Assembly: GCA_017640615.1 (NCBI GenBank)
Contig: JAEPQK010000002.1
Span: 434,001 to 498,000, forward strand
DNA: 64,000 nucleotides
Source of the DNA: Rhizobiaceae bacterium
GTDB taxonomy: Bacteria > Pseudomonadota > Alphaproteobacteria > Rhizobiales > Rhizobiaceae
Reading direction: 5' to 3'
Made by a program: the position numbers and the translations under genes. Below are positions 1 to 9,772 of this stretch, in pieces. The notes beneath the pieces were generated by a model that saw nothing but the letters and a program-made list of their open reading frames with translations, had not been told where the DNA came from and searched no databases. Position 1 is the stretch's first letter. Every line of letters starts with the position of its first letter.

Positions 1-1
1 C

Positions 2-586
2 GCCTTCTATATGCTGCTCGATTGGGACCGCATGATCGCCCGCATCGATGGCTGGGTGCCACGCGACCATCTGCAGACGGTGCGTAGGCTGGCATCCGAG
101 ATCAATCGGTCGACCGCAAGTTTCGTGCGCGGGCAGGGCACGGTCGGCCTCATCATGGGCATCAGCTACGCGATCGGGCTCACCCTTGTCGGTCTCAACT
201 TCGGTCTGCTGATCGGCCTCATCGCCGGTCTGATCGGCTTCATTCCCTATGTCGGCTCGGTGGTTGGGCTGGTGCTTTCGGTCGGAGTCGCACTCGTCCA
301 GTTCTGGCCCGAATGGCAATGGGTCGCGGCGGTTGCCGGGATCTTCTTTGCCGGCCAGATGATCGAGGGTAACATTCTCCAGCCCAAGCTGGTGGGCAGC
401 AGCGTTGGCCTGCATCCGGTCTGGCTCATGTTCGCGCTGTTCGCCTTCGGCCTTCTGTTCGGCTTTGTAGGTCTGCTGATCGCCGTGCCTGCCGCGGCCG
501 CGATTGCGGTTCTGGTGCGCTTCGCCATCGATCAATATCTGGAATCGCCGGTTTATCGCGGCTCGAGCGGCGGCGACGCCCAATAG
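2..586 (+). CDS. AI-2E family transporter (5' end outside window)
   Basis: C-terminal part of a polytopic inner-membrane protein of the AI-2E/PerM family. The frame is open from base 2, before the first ATG at 11, so the gene begins upstream of the window. Several hydrophobic segments are visible, and the 'IQP/LQPKLVG' region typical of the family is present as NILQPKLVGSSVGLHPV. The family exports small molecules or sodium/protons; the substrate here cannot be told. It ends 14 bases before hdaA, so the two may be co-transcribed. Confidence 0.85.
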   Translation, partial: AFYMLLDWDRMIARIDGWVPRDHLQTVRRLASEINRSTASFVRGQGTVGLIMGISYAIGLTLVGLNFGLLIGLIAGLIGFIPYVGSVVGLVLSVGVALVQFWPEWQWVAAVAGIFFAGQMIEGNILQPKLVGSSVGLHPVWLMFALFAFGLLFGFVGLLIAVPAAAAIAVLVRFAIDQYLESPVYRGSSGGDAQ

Positions 587-600
587 AAAGTCACGGCGCC

Positions 601-1299
601 ATGGCCGACCGTCCCCCGCGACAGATCGCGCTTGAATTCAGCCGCGACCCGGCGCTGAGCCGCGCCGATCTGGTCGTAAGCTCGGCCAATTCCGATGCTG
701 TGGCGCTCATCGACGCGTGGCCGTCATGGCCGGCAAATGTCGTGGTGATCGCTGGGCCGGTCGGTTCCGGCAAAACCCATCTGGCTTCGATCTGGCGTGA
801 GGAGGCGGACGCAGGTGCTGCCGACCGCCGCAAGCTTGGCCCGGCAGTGCTCGACACGCTGGCCGAGCGGCCGCTGCTGATCGACGATGCCGATGCCGGC
901 GGTCTCGACGAAAACGGCCTTTTCCATGCCATCAACGCCGCGCGCGAAGCCGGCACCCATATTCTGCTGACCGCCCGGCGCTTTCCGCTTGGCTGGGGTG
1001 TCGCGCTGCCGGATTTGCGCTCGCGTCTTGGCGCTGCCTCAACCGTCGAAATCCGCGAGCCCGACGATCTGCTTCTGGCCGGCGTAATCACCAAGCTTTT
1101 TGCCGACCGGCAGGTGGAGATCGACCCGCAGGTCGTGCAGTTTCTGGTCAAGCGCATCGAGCGCTCGCTGGCGACCGCGATCGACGTGGTCGAGCGGCTG
1201 GACCGCGCAGCGCTCGAAAACAAGAGCCGCATCACCCGGCAACTCGCGTCGGCGGTGCTTGGCAGCTCCGATTCAGGGCAGGGCACGTTGGCGATTTAG
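601..1299 (+). CDS. hdaA: HdaA, DnaA-related regulator of replication initiation
   Basis: A 232-residue DnaA-homologous AAA+ protein without the DnaA DNA-binding domain, as in Hda/HdaA. A beta-clamp binding motif (QIALEF, residues 8-13) sits at the N-terminus. Walker A (GPVGSGKTH, about 52-60) and a Walker B-like LLIDDAD follow. Family knowledge: clamp-bound Hda stimulates ATP hydrolysis by DnaA and so prevents over-initiation. Its place directly after a PerM-type permease matches other alphaproteobacteria. ATG start after GGCGCC, with no strong ribosome site. Confidence 0.9.
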   Translation: MADRPPRQIALEFSRDPALSRADLVVSSANSDAVALIDAWPSWPANVVVIAGPVGSGKTHLASIWREEADAGAADRRKLGPAVLDTLAERPLLIDDADAGGLDENGLFHAINAAREAGTHILLTARRFPLGWGVALPDLRSRLGAASTVEIREPDDLLLAGVITKLFADRQVEIDPQVVQFLVKRIERSLATAIDVVERLDRAALENKSRITRQLASAVLGSSDSGQGTLAI

Positions 1300-1346
1300 C
1301 CACGAATGGCGCCCAACGCCGCTTGGATTTGGAGGTTTCGGAAAAG

Positions 1347-1421
1347 TGGCTCCCCGGGCCGGATTCGAACCAGCGACCAACCGGTTAACAGCCGGTTGCT
1401 CTACCGCTGAGCTACCGGGGA
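1347..1421 (-). tRNA. tRNA-Asn (GTT)
   Basis: The reverse strand folds as a standard tRNA: acceptor TCCCCGG, anticodon loop CTGTTAA with GTT anticodon, T-arm GGTTCGAATCC, and an encoded CCA end. It lies between convergent or unrelated protein genes. Confidence 0.96.
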
Positions 1422-1586
1422 ACAGCAATGCTCGCGAACGGCGGAGCCTATAGCAAACAGACTTCGCTTTGCAAAGCGCGGGCGTGGCAAAAAATGCCGC
1501 ACCGTATTTTTGCTCGCAATGTGCCCAAAATCACCTCACATAGCGGGCTGAAGCGGCGCCCTGACGCGCCAGAACCGACATTCGCG

Positions 1587-1910
1587 ATGGATATGAGCAC
1601 GAAACCGCAAATTGCAGACAGCGCTGCCGCGCACAATCCTGGCGAGGCTGTCGCCGACGGCGCGCCGAAGCCGGTGCGCATGAGGTTCATGGGCCGCGAA
1701 TTCGGTCTGCCGCGCTCGCGCCTGGTGCGCACCTCACTCGGTGTCGGCCTCATAATTCTGGGCACGCTGGGCTTCCTGCCCGTGCTCGGCTTCTGGATGA
1801 TCCCGCTCGGCGCGCTGATCCTGTCTTACGACTTCGCAGGCTTTCGTCGTTTGCGACGCCGTATCGCCGTCTGGTGGGGTTTGCGGCGCGCGCAGCGCGT
1901 CAGGAAATGA
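1587..1910 (+). CDS. conserved hypothetical membrane protein
   Basis: About 107 residues from the ATG at 1587; a longer reading frame runs upstream but overlaps the tRNA promoter side and has no good start. A hydrophilic N-terminus of roughly 45 residues leads into two closely spaced hydrophobic segments (about LVRTSLGVGLIILGTLGF and VLGFWMIPLGALILSYDF) and a strongly basic tail. This is a small inner-membrane protein with positive-inside topology. No function is recognised. Confidence 0.65.
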   Translation: MDMSTKPQIADSAAAHNPGEAVADGAPKPVRMRFMGREFGLPRSRLVRTSLGVGLIILGTLGFLPVLGFWMIPLGALILSYDFAGFRRLRRRIAVWWGLRRAQRVRK

Positions 1911-2026
1911 ACCGCTTGCGTGATTTCTTCGCGTCTGGTTCAAGATTCTCAGTAGAACAACCGTGGCCGTCTTGACGCCAATTCTGCCGCAACTTATTGA
2001 ACCGCTCACGCTGCCGTGAACAGCGT

Positions 2027-2100
2027 GGCCTCGTGGCGGAGTGGTTACGCAGAGGACTGCAAATCCTTGCACCCCGGTTCGATTCCGGGCGAGGCCTCCA
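2027..2100 (+). tRNA. tRNA-Cys (GCA)
   Basis: Cloverleaf with acceptor GGCCTCG pairing CGAGGCC, anticodon loop CTGCAAA (GCA), T-arm GGTTCGATTCC and encoded CCA. It lies about 80 bases upstream of the methyltransferase gene on the same strand. Confidence 0.96.
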
Positions 2101-2181
2101 GCTCTTGCGGCGACATGCGACCCGGCTGTAGCCTGTCGCTTTGCTGAAGGCGCAAAGGCGCCGCAACCGGGCGGTTACGAG

Positions 2182-2856
2182 ATGAGCGGCGAATTCGAGC
2201 AGCGCAGAATCAAAATGGTCGACGGCCAGTTGCGCACGACCGATGTCACCCGCGCCTCCGTGCTGGATGGCATGCTTTCGGTCCCGCGCGAGGAATTCGT
2301 GCCGCGCGCCCGTGCCGAGCTTGCCTATATCGACGAAGATATTCTGGTCGCGGAAGCGTCCGGCGGAGCTCCGGCGCGTTTCCTGATGGAACCGTCGCCC
2401 TTCGCCAAGCTGCTTCAGCTGGCCGAAATCGGCGCTGGCGATTTCGTCCTCGATATCGGCTGCGCGACTGGATATTCGAGCGCCGTTCTGTCGCAGATCG
2501 CTTCGTCGGTCGTCGCGCTGGAATGCGATGAGACGCTCGCCGCCACCGCAAACGAGAAACTCGCCGAGCTCGGCTACGACAATGTCGCGGTCGTCACCGG
2601 CGAATTGCAGACCGGCTGCCCCGACGAGGCTCCGTTCGATGTCATCATCATCGGCGGTGCGGTGGACGAAGTGCCGGAAAAGCTCTTCGAGCAGCTGCGC
2701 GACGGCGGTCGTCTGGTCACCGTCGTCGGCCACGGAAATGCCGGCGCGGCGCATGTGTTCTACAATGCCGACGGCGTAGTATCGGGCCGCAAAGCCTTCA
2801 ATGCCGCGGTGCGCCCGCTACCGGGTTTCGAGAAGGTGGCCGAGTTTCAGTTTTGA
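2182..2856 (+). CDS. protein-L-isoaspartate O-methyltransferase family protein
   Basis: A 224-residue SAM-dependent methyltransferase of the PCMT family. The SAM-binding motif I is VLDIGCATGYSSA (near residues 89-101), preceded by the family's MEPSPFAKLLQLAEI substrate-side segment. The conserved DGQLRTTDVT N-terminus is the usual alphaproteobacterial form. The ATG at 2182 was chosen because the reading frame upstream runs into tRNA-Cys. In rhizobia this gene sits directly before tolC, as here. True isoaspartate repair activity is inferred from family only; several rhizobial members are divergent. Confidence 0.85.
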   Translation: MSGEFEQRRIKMVDGQLRTTDVTRASVLDGMLSVPREEFVPRARAELAYIDEDILVAEASGGAPARFLMEPSPFAKLLQLAEIGAGDFVLDIGCATGYSSAVLSQIASSVVALECDETLAATANEKLAELGYDNVAVVTGELQTGCPDEAPFDVIIIGGAVDEVPEKLFEQLRDGGRLVTVVGHGNAGAAHVFYNADGVVSGRKAFNAAVRPLPGFEKVAEFQF

Positions 2857-3030
2857 GGCTTGGGCGCAACACTTGTCAGTTGGCTGGCCGTAGCCCGAAC
2901 ACGCCCCTTACATTGTTCCTTGAACTCACTACATCTGCCGTGTAGCCATTAATCGGCCTTGCGCGAGGGGACTCCCGGGCCGTCTGGACATTGTTGGCTG
3001 GTAGCTGTCCGGCTGTAAGTGAGGTGGGTT

Positions 3031-4404
3031 GTGTTCCCTGTTCGACGGAGTGTCGCGGGCGTAGTTGCGCTCTCTCTGGCGCTTGTGGTTGCAGCGCCGG
3101 CCTCTGCCGAAACAATAATGGGCGCGCTTTCCAAGGCCTACCAAAACAACTCGAGCCTGAACTCTGAACGCGCCGGCGTGCGCGTCACCGACGAAGGCGT
3201 CGCGATCGCAAAATCCGGCTATCGTCCTACGATTGCGGGCACGGCGGGCGTAACATTTACGCGTTCCTCGGCGCTCGGCGGCCGCTCCATCACGTCGGGT
3301 TCGTTCGGCATCGAAATCAACCAGACGATTTTTGACGGCTTTCAGACCAAGAACAACGTCGCAGCCGCAGAGGCGCGCGTGCGCGCCTCTCAGCAATCGT
3401 TGCGCAATACCGTTCAGAACACCCTGTTCGATGCCGCTTCCGCCTATATGGGCGTGATCCGCGACCGTCAGATCGCGGTGCTGCGCCAGCGCAATCTCGA
3501 ATTCCTCGAAGAGCAGGTGCGCGCCGCGCGCTCGCGTTTCGATGTGGGCGAAGGCACACGCACCGATGTCGCGCAGGCCGAGGCGAGCCGCCAGCAGGCG
3601 GTGGCTCAGCTGAGTGCGGCCCGCGCTCAGGTGCTGGCATCCGAGGCGCTTTATGTGCAGATCATTGGCGAACGCCCCGGCAAGCTGCGGGGCGCTGGCC
3701 CGCTCTCCAAGCTTATGCCCGGCTCGGTCGAGAGCGCCTTTGCGCTCGCCGCGCGCCAGCACCCGGCCATTATGGCTACGGAACATCTGGTCGATGCCGC
3801 TGCCTTCACGGTGAAGTCCAGCGAAGGCGCGATGCTGCCCGGTGTTTCGGCAACCGCCGGCGTCAGCCGCAGCTTCTCCAATGGCGTGCCGGCGCTACCG
3901 AGCGACGGCGCAACCAACTCAGCCTCCATCGGGGCTGCCCTGCGCGTGCCGATCTATCAGGGCGGCCGCGTTTCGGCGACGGTCCGCCGCAACAAGGAAT
4001 CGCTCGGTCAGGCGCGTATCAATGTCGATGTAACGCGTGATCAGGTGCGCAACGCCGTGGCGTCGGCCTGGGCGCAGTATCAGGCAGCGCGGGAAGCAGT
4101 GGTGGCGAACCGCGAGGTCGTTTCGGCAGCGCAGCTCGCGCTCAACGGCGTCATCGACGAGCGCAGCGTCGGCCAGCGCACCACGCTCGATGTGCTGACA
4201 TCACAGGCCAATGTGAATGCCGCCCAGATCAGCCTGGTCAGCGCGGAATACAACGTCGTCGTTGCAAGTTACGCCATCCTGTCGGCCGTCGGCACCCTCT
4301 CGGTCCGCAACCTCGGATTGAACGTCCGCGAGCATGATCCCGAAGAGCACTATAGGGCTGTGAAGGACAAATGGTTCGGTCTGCGCACGCCGGACGGCCG
4401 CTGA
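3031..4404 (+). CDS. tolC: TolC family outer membrane efflux protein
   Basis: Outer-membrane channel of type I secretion and RND efflux. The N-terminus has a signal peptide (MFPVRRSVAGVVALSLAL then APASA, cleaved before ETIM). The protein shows the two-fold repeated coiled-coil/beta layout of TolC, about 457 residues, with repeats around FDGFQTKNNV and YQGGRVSATV. I prefer the GTG at 3031, six bases after AGTGAGG, over the GTG at 3019 that lacks a ribosome site. The order pcm-like, tolC, popZ, valS is the usual rhizobial one. Confidence 0.9.
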   Translation: MFPVRRSVAGVVALSLALVVAAPASAETIMGALSKAYQNNSSLNSERAGVRVTDEGVAIAKSGYRPTIAGTAGVTFTRSSALGGRSITSGSFGIEINQTIFDGFQTKNNVAAAEARVRASQQSLRNTVQNTLFDAASAYMGVIRDRQIAVLRQRNLEFLEEQVRAARSRFDVGEGTRTDVAQAEASRQQAVAQLSAARAQVLASEALYVQIIGERPGKLRGAGPLSKLMPGSVESAFALAARQHPAIMATEHLVDAAAFTVKSSEGAMLPGVSATAGVSRSFSNGVPALPSDGATNSASIGAALRVPIYQGGRVSATVRRNKESLGQARINVDVTRDQVRNAVASAWAQYQAAREAVVANREVVSAAQLALNGVIDERSVGQRTTLDVLTSQANVNAAQISLVSAEYNVVVASYAILSAVGTLSVRNLGLNVREHDPEEHYRAVKDKWFGLRTPDGR

Positions 4405-4588
4405 TTTTCCAACCGCTACAGCCGGATACATAACGCTGCGTCACTTGCTTTGCTGTGTGAAACGGCAAGTTATTGTGGCACGCGGATTCAACCACGCCGA
4501 TCTTTTCGATACGCTCTAGGTGATTCGGATACTCCGAACGAGGCGGCGTTCCTAAACGCTGGAGCGAATAAAAGGCGGCAGCAAACCA

Positions 4589-5284
4589 ATGGCACAGGCG
4601 AGCAGCGTTCCGGCGCGCGAACCTTCGATGGAAGAAATTCTTGCGTCGATTCGCCGGATTATCGAGGATAGTGATCACGCCAGCCCGGCTGGCAACGACG
4701 TGCAGCCGCAGGCTTCGGCCGACAATACCGCGCCCGAGCCAGCGCCTGAAGCCGATTTCGGTCCCAATTTTTCGGCCAACGATGCCAGCGCCGCTGATCT
4801 GGATGCATTCCGCTCCGAACTTGGAAAAGCCGATCCGCTGCCACGCGAACCCGATGAGCCGCAGGTGGAACAGCGCGCCGAGCCGCCCGTCTCCTTTGAT
4901 GCTTCGGGCACCCAGATAGGTCTCGACAAACCAGTCGAACCCTCACTCGAGCCGGTCGAAGAGCCTGCGCCGCCAACCTTTTCTGCGGAGCCGCCTGCGT
5001 CAGATCCAGAGCCAGAGCCAGAGCCAGCGCAGCCCGAACCGGCTGCCAGCAATCTTCCGCAGCGCACCTCGATCATTTCGGAGACTGCCGAGCGGCAGGT
5101 CGCGGCGGCGTTCGGCGAACTTTCGGACGTCTTCGCGGCCAGTCAGAAGCGCAGTTTCGACGAAATCGCAGAGGAGCTGATGCGGCCCATGCTGCAGGAT
5201 TGGCTCGACAACAATCTGCCGGTTCTGGTCGAGCGTCTGGTACGCGAGGAAATCGAGCGGGTCGCCCGCGGCGCCACCCGCTAG
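4589..5284 (+). CDS. popZ: PopZ-like polar organizing protein (DUF2497)
   Basis: 231 residues. It has the conserved N-terminal helix (EPSMEEILASIRRIIED, residues 11-27), a long acidic Pro/Glu-rich linker (about 28-155), and the conserved C-terminal helical block (RPMLQDWLDNNLPVLVERLV). This layout is diagnostic of PopZ/DUF2497: the N-terminal helix binds client proteins and the C-terminus oligomerises. Family role: scaffold at the cell pole, anchoring ParB/centromere or the growth pole in Rhizobiales. It lies 148 bases before valS. Confidence 0.87.
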   Translation: MAQASSVPAREPSMEEILASIRRIIEDSDHASPAGNDVQPQASADNTAPEPAPEADFGPNFSANDASAADLDAFRSELGKADPLPREPDEPQVEQRAEPPVSFDASGTQIGLDKPVEPSLEPVEEPAPPTFSAEPPASDPEPEPEPAQPEPAASNLPQRTSIISETAERQVAAAFGELSDVFAASQKRSFDEIAEELMRPMLQDWLDNNLPVLVERLVREEIERVARGATR

Positions 5285-5432
5285 GCGGGCTCGCCGCCTC
5301 CGGCCTTTTCTGATTGCAGACATTCCAGGCCGTGTGCGTTGAGCGCGCGGCCTGTTGGCCCGTGGCAATTGACTTGGCACAGCCGTTCCGGTTTACACCG
5401 GCGCGACCATTTCCCTTCATTGCGGGCCGCAA

Positions 5433-8336
5433 ATGCTTGAAAAGACCTATGACGCCGCGAGCGTCGAACCCAGGATTTCGGAAAAGTGGGAGGCGGCCGA
5501 TGCGTTTCGCGCCGGCGCCGGGTCAAAACCCGGTGCGGACCCGTACACAATCGTCATCCCGCCGCCCAATGTAACCGGCTCGCTGCATATGGGCCACGCG
5601 CTCAACAATACGCTGCAGGACATTCTGATCCGCTTTGAGCGCATGCGCGGCAAGAATGTGCTGTGGCAACCCGGCATGGATCACGCCGGCATCGCGACCC
5701 AGATGGTGGTCGAGCGCAAGCTCATGGAAAACCAGATCCACCGCCGCGACCTGTCGCGCGAGGAGTTTGTCGATCGGGTCTGGGAATGGAAGGCGGAGTC
5801 TGGCGGCACCATCTTCAAGCAGCTGAAGCGCCTCGGCGCTTCCTGCGACTGGGATCGCGAGCGCTTCACGATGGACGAGGGCCTGTCGGCAGCGGTGCTC
5901 GAAGTATTCGTGACGCTTTACCGGCAGGGCCTCATCTATCGCGGCAAGCGCCTGGTCAACTGGGATCCCGAGTTCGAAACCGCGATCTCCGATCTCGAGG
6001 TGGAGAACAAGGAAGCCGCCGGCCATATGTGGCACTTCAAATATCCGCTGGCGGGCGGTGAAACCTACACCTATGTCGAGAAGAACGAGGACGGCAATGT
6101 GCTCTTCACCGAAGAGCGCGACTACATTTCGATTGCCACCACGCGGCCAGAAACCATGCTGGGCGACGGCGCTGTTGCCGTGCACCCGGACGACGAGCGC
6201 TACGCGCCGATTGTCGGCAAGCTTTGCGAAATCCCGGTCGGGCCCAAAGAGCACCGCCGCCTCATCCCGATCATCACTGACGAATATCCCGATCCGGCTT
6301 TCGGCTCGGGCGCGGTGAAGATCACCGGCGCGCATGATTTCAACGACTACCAGGTCGCACGCCGCAACGACATTCCGCTCTACCGGCTCATGGATACACG
6401 CGCGGCGATGCGTGACGATGGCGAGCCCTATGCGCATTGCGCCGCGCAGGCAATGCAGATCGCCAGGACCGGCGAACTGCCGGGCGAGGCGGAGGTCGAT
6501 GCGATCAACCTCGTTCCCGACGAATATCGCGGCCTCGACCGCTATGAGGCGCGCAAGCGCATCGTTGACGCGATCAATGCCGAAGGCCTCGCCGTCACGG
6601 TGAAGGACGATGAGGGCAACGACATTCCCTTCGTGGAAGCGAAGAAGATCATGCAGCCCTTCGGCGACCGCTCCAACGTGGTCATAGAGCCGATGCTTAC
6701 CGACCAATGGTTCGCGGACGCCAAGACGCTCGCTGAGCCGGCCATCGCCTCGGTGCGCGAAGGCCGCACCAACTTCGTGCCCAAGAACTGGGAAAATACC
6801 TATTTCAACTGGATGGAGAACATCGAGCCGTGGTGCATTTCGCGCCAGCTCTGGTGGGGCCACCAGATTCCGGCGTGGTACGGGCCGGACGGCCATATCT
6901 TCGTCGCCAAGACCGAGAAGGAAGCGCTCGACGACGCGGTGGAATATTACCTCGCGGTCGACACGCCCTGGAAAAGCTGGGTTGAGGAAAAGCTGGAGAA
7001 CTTCAAGCCGGGCGAAATTATCACCCGCGACGAAGACGTGCTCGACACCTGGTTCTCCTCAGCCCTATGGCCGTTTTCCACTCTCGGCTGGCCCGACAAG
7101 ACGCCGGAGCTGAAGACCTATTACCAGACCGATGTCCTGGTGACGGGCTTCGACATCATTTTCTTCTGGGTCGCCCGCATGATGATGATGGGCATGCATT
7201 TCATGGAAGAAGAGCCGTTCCACACGGTCTATGTCCATGCGCTGGTGCGCGACAAGCACGGCGCCAAGATGTCGAAGTCGAAAGGCAACGTCATCGACCC
7301 GCTCGATCTGATCGACGAATATGGCGCCGACGCGCTGCGTTTTACTCTTGCGATCATGGCCGCGCAGGGTCGCGACGTGAAGCTCGATCCCGCCCGCATC
7401 GCCGGCTACCGCAATTTCGGCACTAAGCTCTGGAACGCGACCCGCTTCGGCGAGATGAACGGCATGAAGCGGGATCCCGCGCTGGACCTGTCGAACGTCA
7501 AGCTGACGGTGAACCGCTGGATCCTGACGGAGCTTACGCGCACGGCCGCGCAAGTGACGGAGGGCATCACCGCCTATCGCTTCAACGATGCGGCGAGTTC
7601 TGCCTACCGTTTTGTCTGGAACCTCTTCTGCGACTGGTATCTGGAGCTTTTGAAGCCGGTCTATTCCGGCGAGGACGAGGCTGCAAAGGCGGAAGCACGG
7701 GCGGTCTCGGCTTATGTTCTCGACGAAATCTACAAGCTCCTGCATCCCTTCATGCCGTTCATGACGGAGGAACTGTGGGCCGAAACGGCGGGTGACAGCA
7801 AGCGTGAGAGCCTGCTTTGCCACGCCGATTGGCCGCAGCCCGATTTCGCGGATGATGAGGCCGCGGCCGAGATCAACTGGCTGGTTGAACTGGTGAGCGG
7901 TCTGCGTTCGGTACGGGCGGAGATGAACGTGCCTCCGGCGGCAGTCGCACCGCTCGTCATCGTCGGCGCGAATTCCGATACGCGCGAACGCGCCGCGCGG
8001 CACGATCCCGCGATCCGCAGGCTGGCGCGCGCCGGCGAGGTCGGCTTTGCCGACGAAGCGCCCAAGGGGGCCGCGCAGATCGTGGTCGGCGAGGCGACGA
8101 TCTGTCTGCCGCTCGGCGATCTGATCGACGTTTCAGCCGAAGCGGCCCGGCTCAAGCGCGAGATCGACCGTAATCAGGGCGAGATTGCGCGCATCGAAAA
8201 GAAGCTCGGCAACGAGAAATTCGTCGCCAATGCCCCAGCCGAAGTGGTCGAGGCCGACCGCGACAAACTCGCCGACCTCACCGAGACGGGCGACCGGCTG
8301 AAGCTGGCGCTGGAGCGTGTGGAGGCCGCAGGCTGA
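5433..8336 (+). CDS. valS: valine-tRNA ligase
   Basis: 967-residue class I aminoacyl-tRNA synthetase. The HIGH signature appears as LHMGHALNNT near residue 52 and KMSKS as GAKMSKSKGNVIDP near residue 610. Between them lies the large CP1 editing insertion that hydrolyses Thr-tRNA(Val). The C-terminal coiled coil (about 890-967) is rich in Lys/Glu/Arg. It charges tRNA(Val) in the cytoplasm. Length and order are normal for the family. Confidence 0.97.
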   Translation: MLEKTYDAASVEPRISEKWEAADAFRAGAGSKPGADPYTIVIPPPNVTGSLHMGHALNNTLQDILIRFERMRGKNVLWQPGMDHAGIATQMVVERKLMENQIHRRDLSREEFVDRVWEWKAESGGTIFKQLKRLGASCDWDRERFTMDEGLSAAVLEVFVTLYRQGLIYRGKRLVNWDPEFETAISDLEVENKEAAGHMWHFKYPLAGGETYTYVEKNEDGNVLFTEERDYISIATTRPETMLGDGAVAVHPDDERYAPIVGKLCEIPVGPKEHRRLIPIITDEYPDPAFGSGAVKITGAHDFNDYQVARRNDIPLYRLMDTRAAMRDDGEPYAHCAAQAMQIARTGELPGEAEVDAINLVPDEYRGLDRYEARKRIVDAINAEGLAVTVKDDEGNDIPFVEAKKIMQPFGDRSNVVIEPMLTDQWFADAKTLAEPAIASVREGRTNFVPKNWENTYFNWMENIEPWCISRQLWWGHQIPAWYGPDGHIFVAKTEKEALDDAVEYYLAVDTPWKSWVEEKLENFKPGEIITRDEDVLDTWFSSALWPFSTLGWPDKTPELKTYYQTDVLVTGFDIIFFWVARMMMMGMHFMEEEPFHTVYVHALVRDKHGAKMSKSKGNVIDPLDLIDEYGADALRFTLAIMAAQGRDVKLDPARIAGYRNFGTKLWNATRFGEMNGMKRDPALDLSNVKLTVNRWILTELTRTAAQVTEGITAYRFNDAASSAYRFVWNLFCDWYLELLKPVYSGEDEAAKAEARAVSAYVLDEIYKLLHPFMPFMTEELWAETAGDSKRESLLCHADWPQPDFADDEAAAEINWLVELVSGLRSVRAEMNVPPAAVAPLVIVGANSDTRERAARHDPAIRRLARAGEVGFADEAPKGAAQIVVGEATICLPLGDLIDVSAEAARLKREIDRNQGEIARIEKKLGNEKFVANAPAEVVEADRDKLADLTETGDRLKLALERVEAAG

Positions 8337-8538
8337 AAGCGGATCGCCGGAATTGAGCGGCCTGTGGGCCGATTTGTGACGAATCGGCAACAGTCTCTGC
8401 AAGAAGCACGGGCAGGCGGCGTGCCTGCCCAAATTGCCCACTTCCCGCCATAAAACACGCGCACCCGAAAGGCTTAATCACACCAAGGCGCACGTAGAAA
8501 GCGTCCGGTGTTTAACAAAATGCGGTTCAGAGCCAACC

Positions 8539-9384
8539 ATGAGTATGTATGTAGCTGGAAGGGGCATCGGGGCAATCGGCGGCGCTTTTGACGCGCTGCG
8601 CAATGCCGTCACGACGCTCTGCCTTGCTGTTCTGGTAGCCATGACGTTTTCGCCCGGCGCGCACGCGCTGGACGAAAAAGCCGTGACAGCGGCGCCGGAG
8701 CGCAGCCCCTTCGCCGTGTTCCGTTTCGGCTTCACGGCCTACAAGAAGGGCCACAAGGAAGAGGCGGTCGAGGCCTATCGTTACGCTGCCGAAAACGGCC
8801 AGATCGGCGCGAGCTGGAAGCTCGCTCGCATGTATGCCGAGGGCGACGGCGTACAGCGCAACGATTTCGAGGCTTTCAAGTTCTTCAACGAGATCGCGCG
8901 CCAGGATGTCGAGGTCGGTTCGCCCGACGTGCCTTACGTTTCCGACGCCCTGGTCGCCGTGGCCAATTATCTGAAGACCGGCATTGAAGGCACGCCCGTC
9001 AAGCCCAACCTGTCCGCGGCGCAGGACTATTACATGCGCGCCGCCGCCACTTACCGCAATCCGGTCGCGCAATATGAGATCGGCCGAATGTTCCTCAATG
9101 GCGAAGGCGTGCGCAAAAACGTCCGCCAGGCCGGCCGCTGGCTGCAGCTTTCGGCCGAAAAGGGCCATGCCGGCGCGCAGGCCACGCTCGGCAATATGCT
9201 GTTCCAGAGCGGCAAGGTGGTTCAGGGCCTGGCGATGTTGACCGTGGCGCTGGAAAACGCCCAGATTTCCGATGTCGACTGGATCAGGTCGATGCAGGAA
9301 GAGGCTTTTGCGGTTGCAGGCGAGGCCGACCGGCGCACCGCGATCGCGCTTGCGGGCGACCTGCTCCACAAGACCGGCAACTGA
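8539..9384 (+). CDS. exoR: ExoR-like Sel1-repeat regulator of the ExoS/ChvI system
   Basis: 281 residues with an N-terminal signal/anchor (hydrophobic 22-40, AHA cleavage) followed by Sel1-type TPR repeats, for example GASWKLARMYAEGDGVQRND, AQYEIGRMFLNGEGVRKNV and AGAQATLGNMLFQSGKV. Repeat order and the position directly after valS match ExoR of Sinorhizobium. Family knowledge: periplasmic ExoR binds the ExoS sensor kinase and represses exopolysaccharide synthesis while favouring motility; proteolysis relieves this. The ATG at 8539 gives the complete signal peptide; the upstream extension does not. Confidence 0.82.
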   Translation: MSMYVAGRGIGAIGGAFDALRNAVTTLCLAVLVAMTFSPGAHALDEKAVTAAPERSPFAVFRFGFTAYKKGHKEEAVEAYRYAAENGQIGASWKLARMYAEGDGVQRNDFEAFKFFNEIARQDVEVGSPDVPYVSDALVAVANYLKTGIEGTPVKPNLSAAQDYYMRAAATYRNPVAQYEIGRMFLNGEGVRKNVRQAGRWLQLSAEKGHAGAQATLGNMLFQSGKVVQGLAMLTVALENAQISDVDWIRSMQEEAFAVAGEADRRTAIALAGDLLHKTGN

Positions 9385-9391
9385 GCAGAAG

Positions 9392-9703
9392 CTATTTCCT
9401 GACGATACGCGACTTTGCGGCGGTGATTTCGGTTGCCGCCGTTTTCGCATCGATGGTCGGCACAGGCAGCTGCTCGACATCCGCCATCGCAAAGGGGCAG
9501 GCCTGTTGCAGCGGCGTCCAGGATGAGTTGTTGAGCACCATGCTGCAGCGCGCGAGGCGGTCACCACCGGGCAGCTTTAGGCAGGCGACTTCGCCCAACC
9601 CGTATTTCTTGCCCTGCGCAACGCATTGGCAATCTGCCCGGGCCGGTGCCGCGTAAACGGCTAACAGGCCAGCCAGTGAAAGGCCGAGCAGCAGCGTTTT
9701 CAT
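9392..9703 (-). CDS. small secreted cysteine-containing hypothetical protein
   Basis: 103 residues: clear signal peptide (MKTLLLGLSLAGLLAVYAA, cut after ARA), then five cysteines (DCQC, VACLK, ARCSM, QACPF) that could form periplasmic disulfides. The tail is Lys/Arg rich. It converges on exoR with an eight-base gap, so no shared promoter is possible. The family is unnamed to me. Confidence 0.65.
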   Translation of the reverse strand: MKTLLLGLSLAGLLAVYAAPARADCQCVAQGKKYGLGEVACLKLPGGDRLARCSMVLNNSSWTPLQQACPFAMADVEQLPVPTIDAKTAATEITAAKSRIVRK

Positions 9704-9772
9704 GGTTCATATCTAGCACAGATGCCGGCCAAGGTCATCTGGAGCGGGACAAGGCCGGCAACGGCTTGAGCG

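Noticed and set aside
1428..1586. 53-codon extension of the membrane protein at 1587
   Set aside because: It crosses the promoter side of tRNA-Asn and has no ribosome site; the ATG at 1587 is better.
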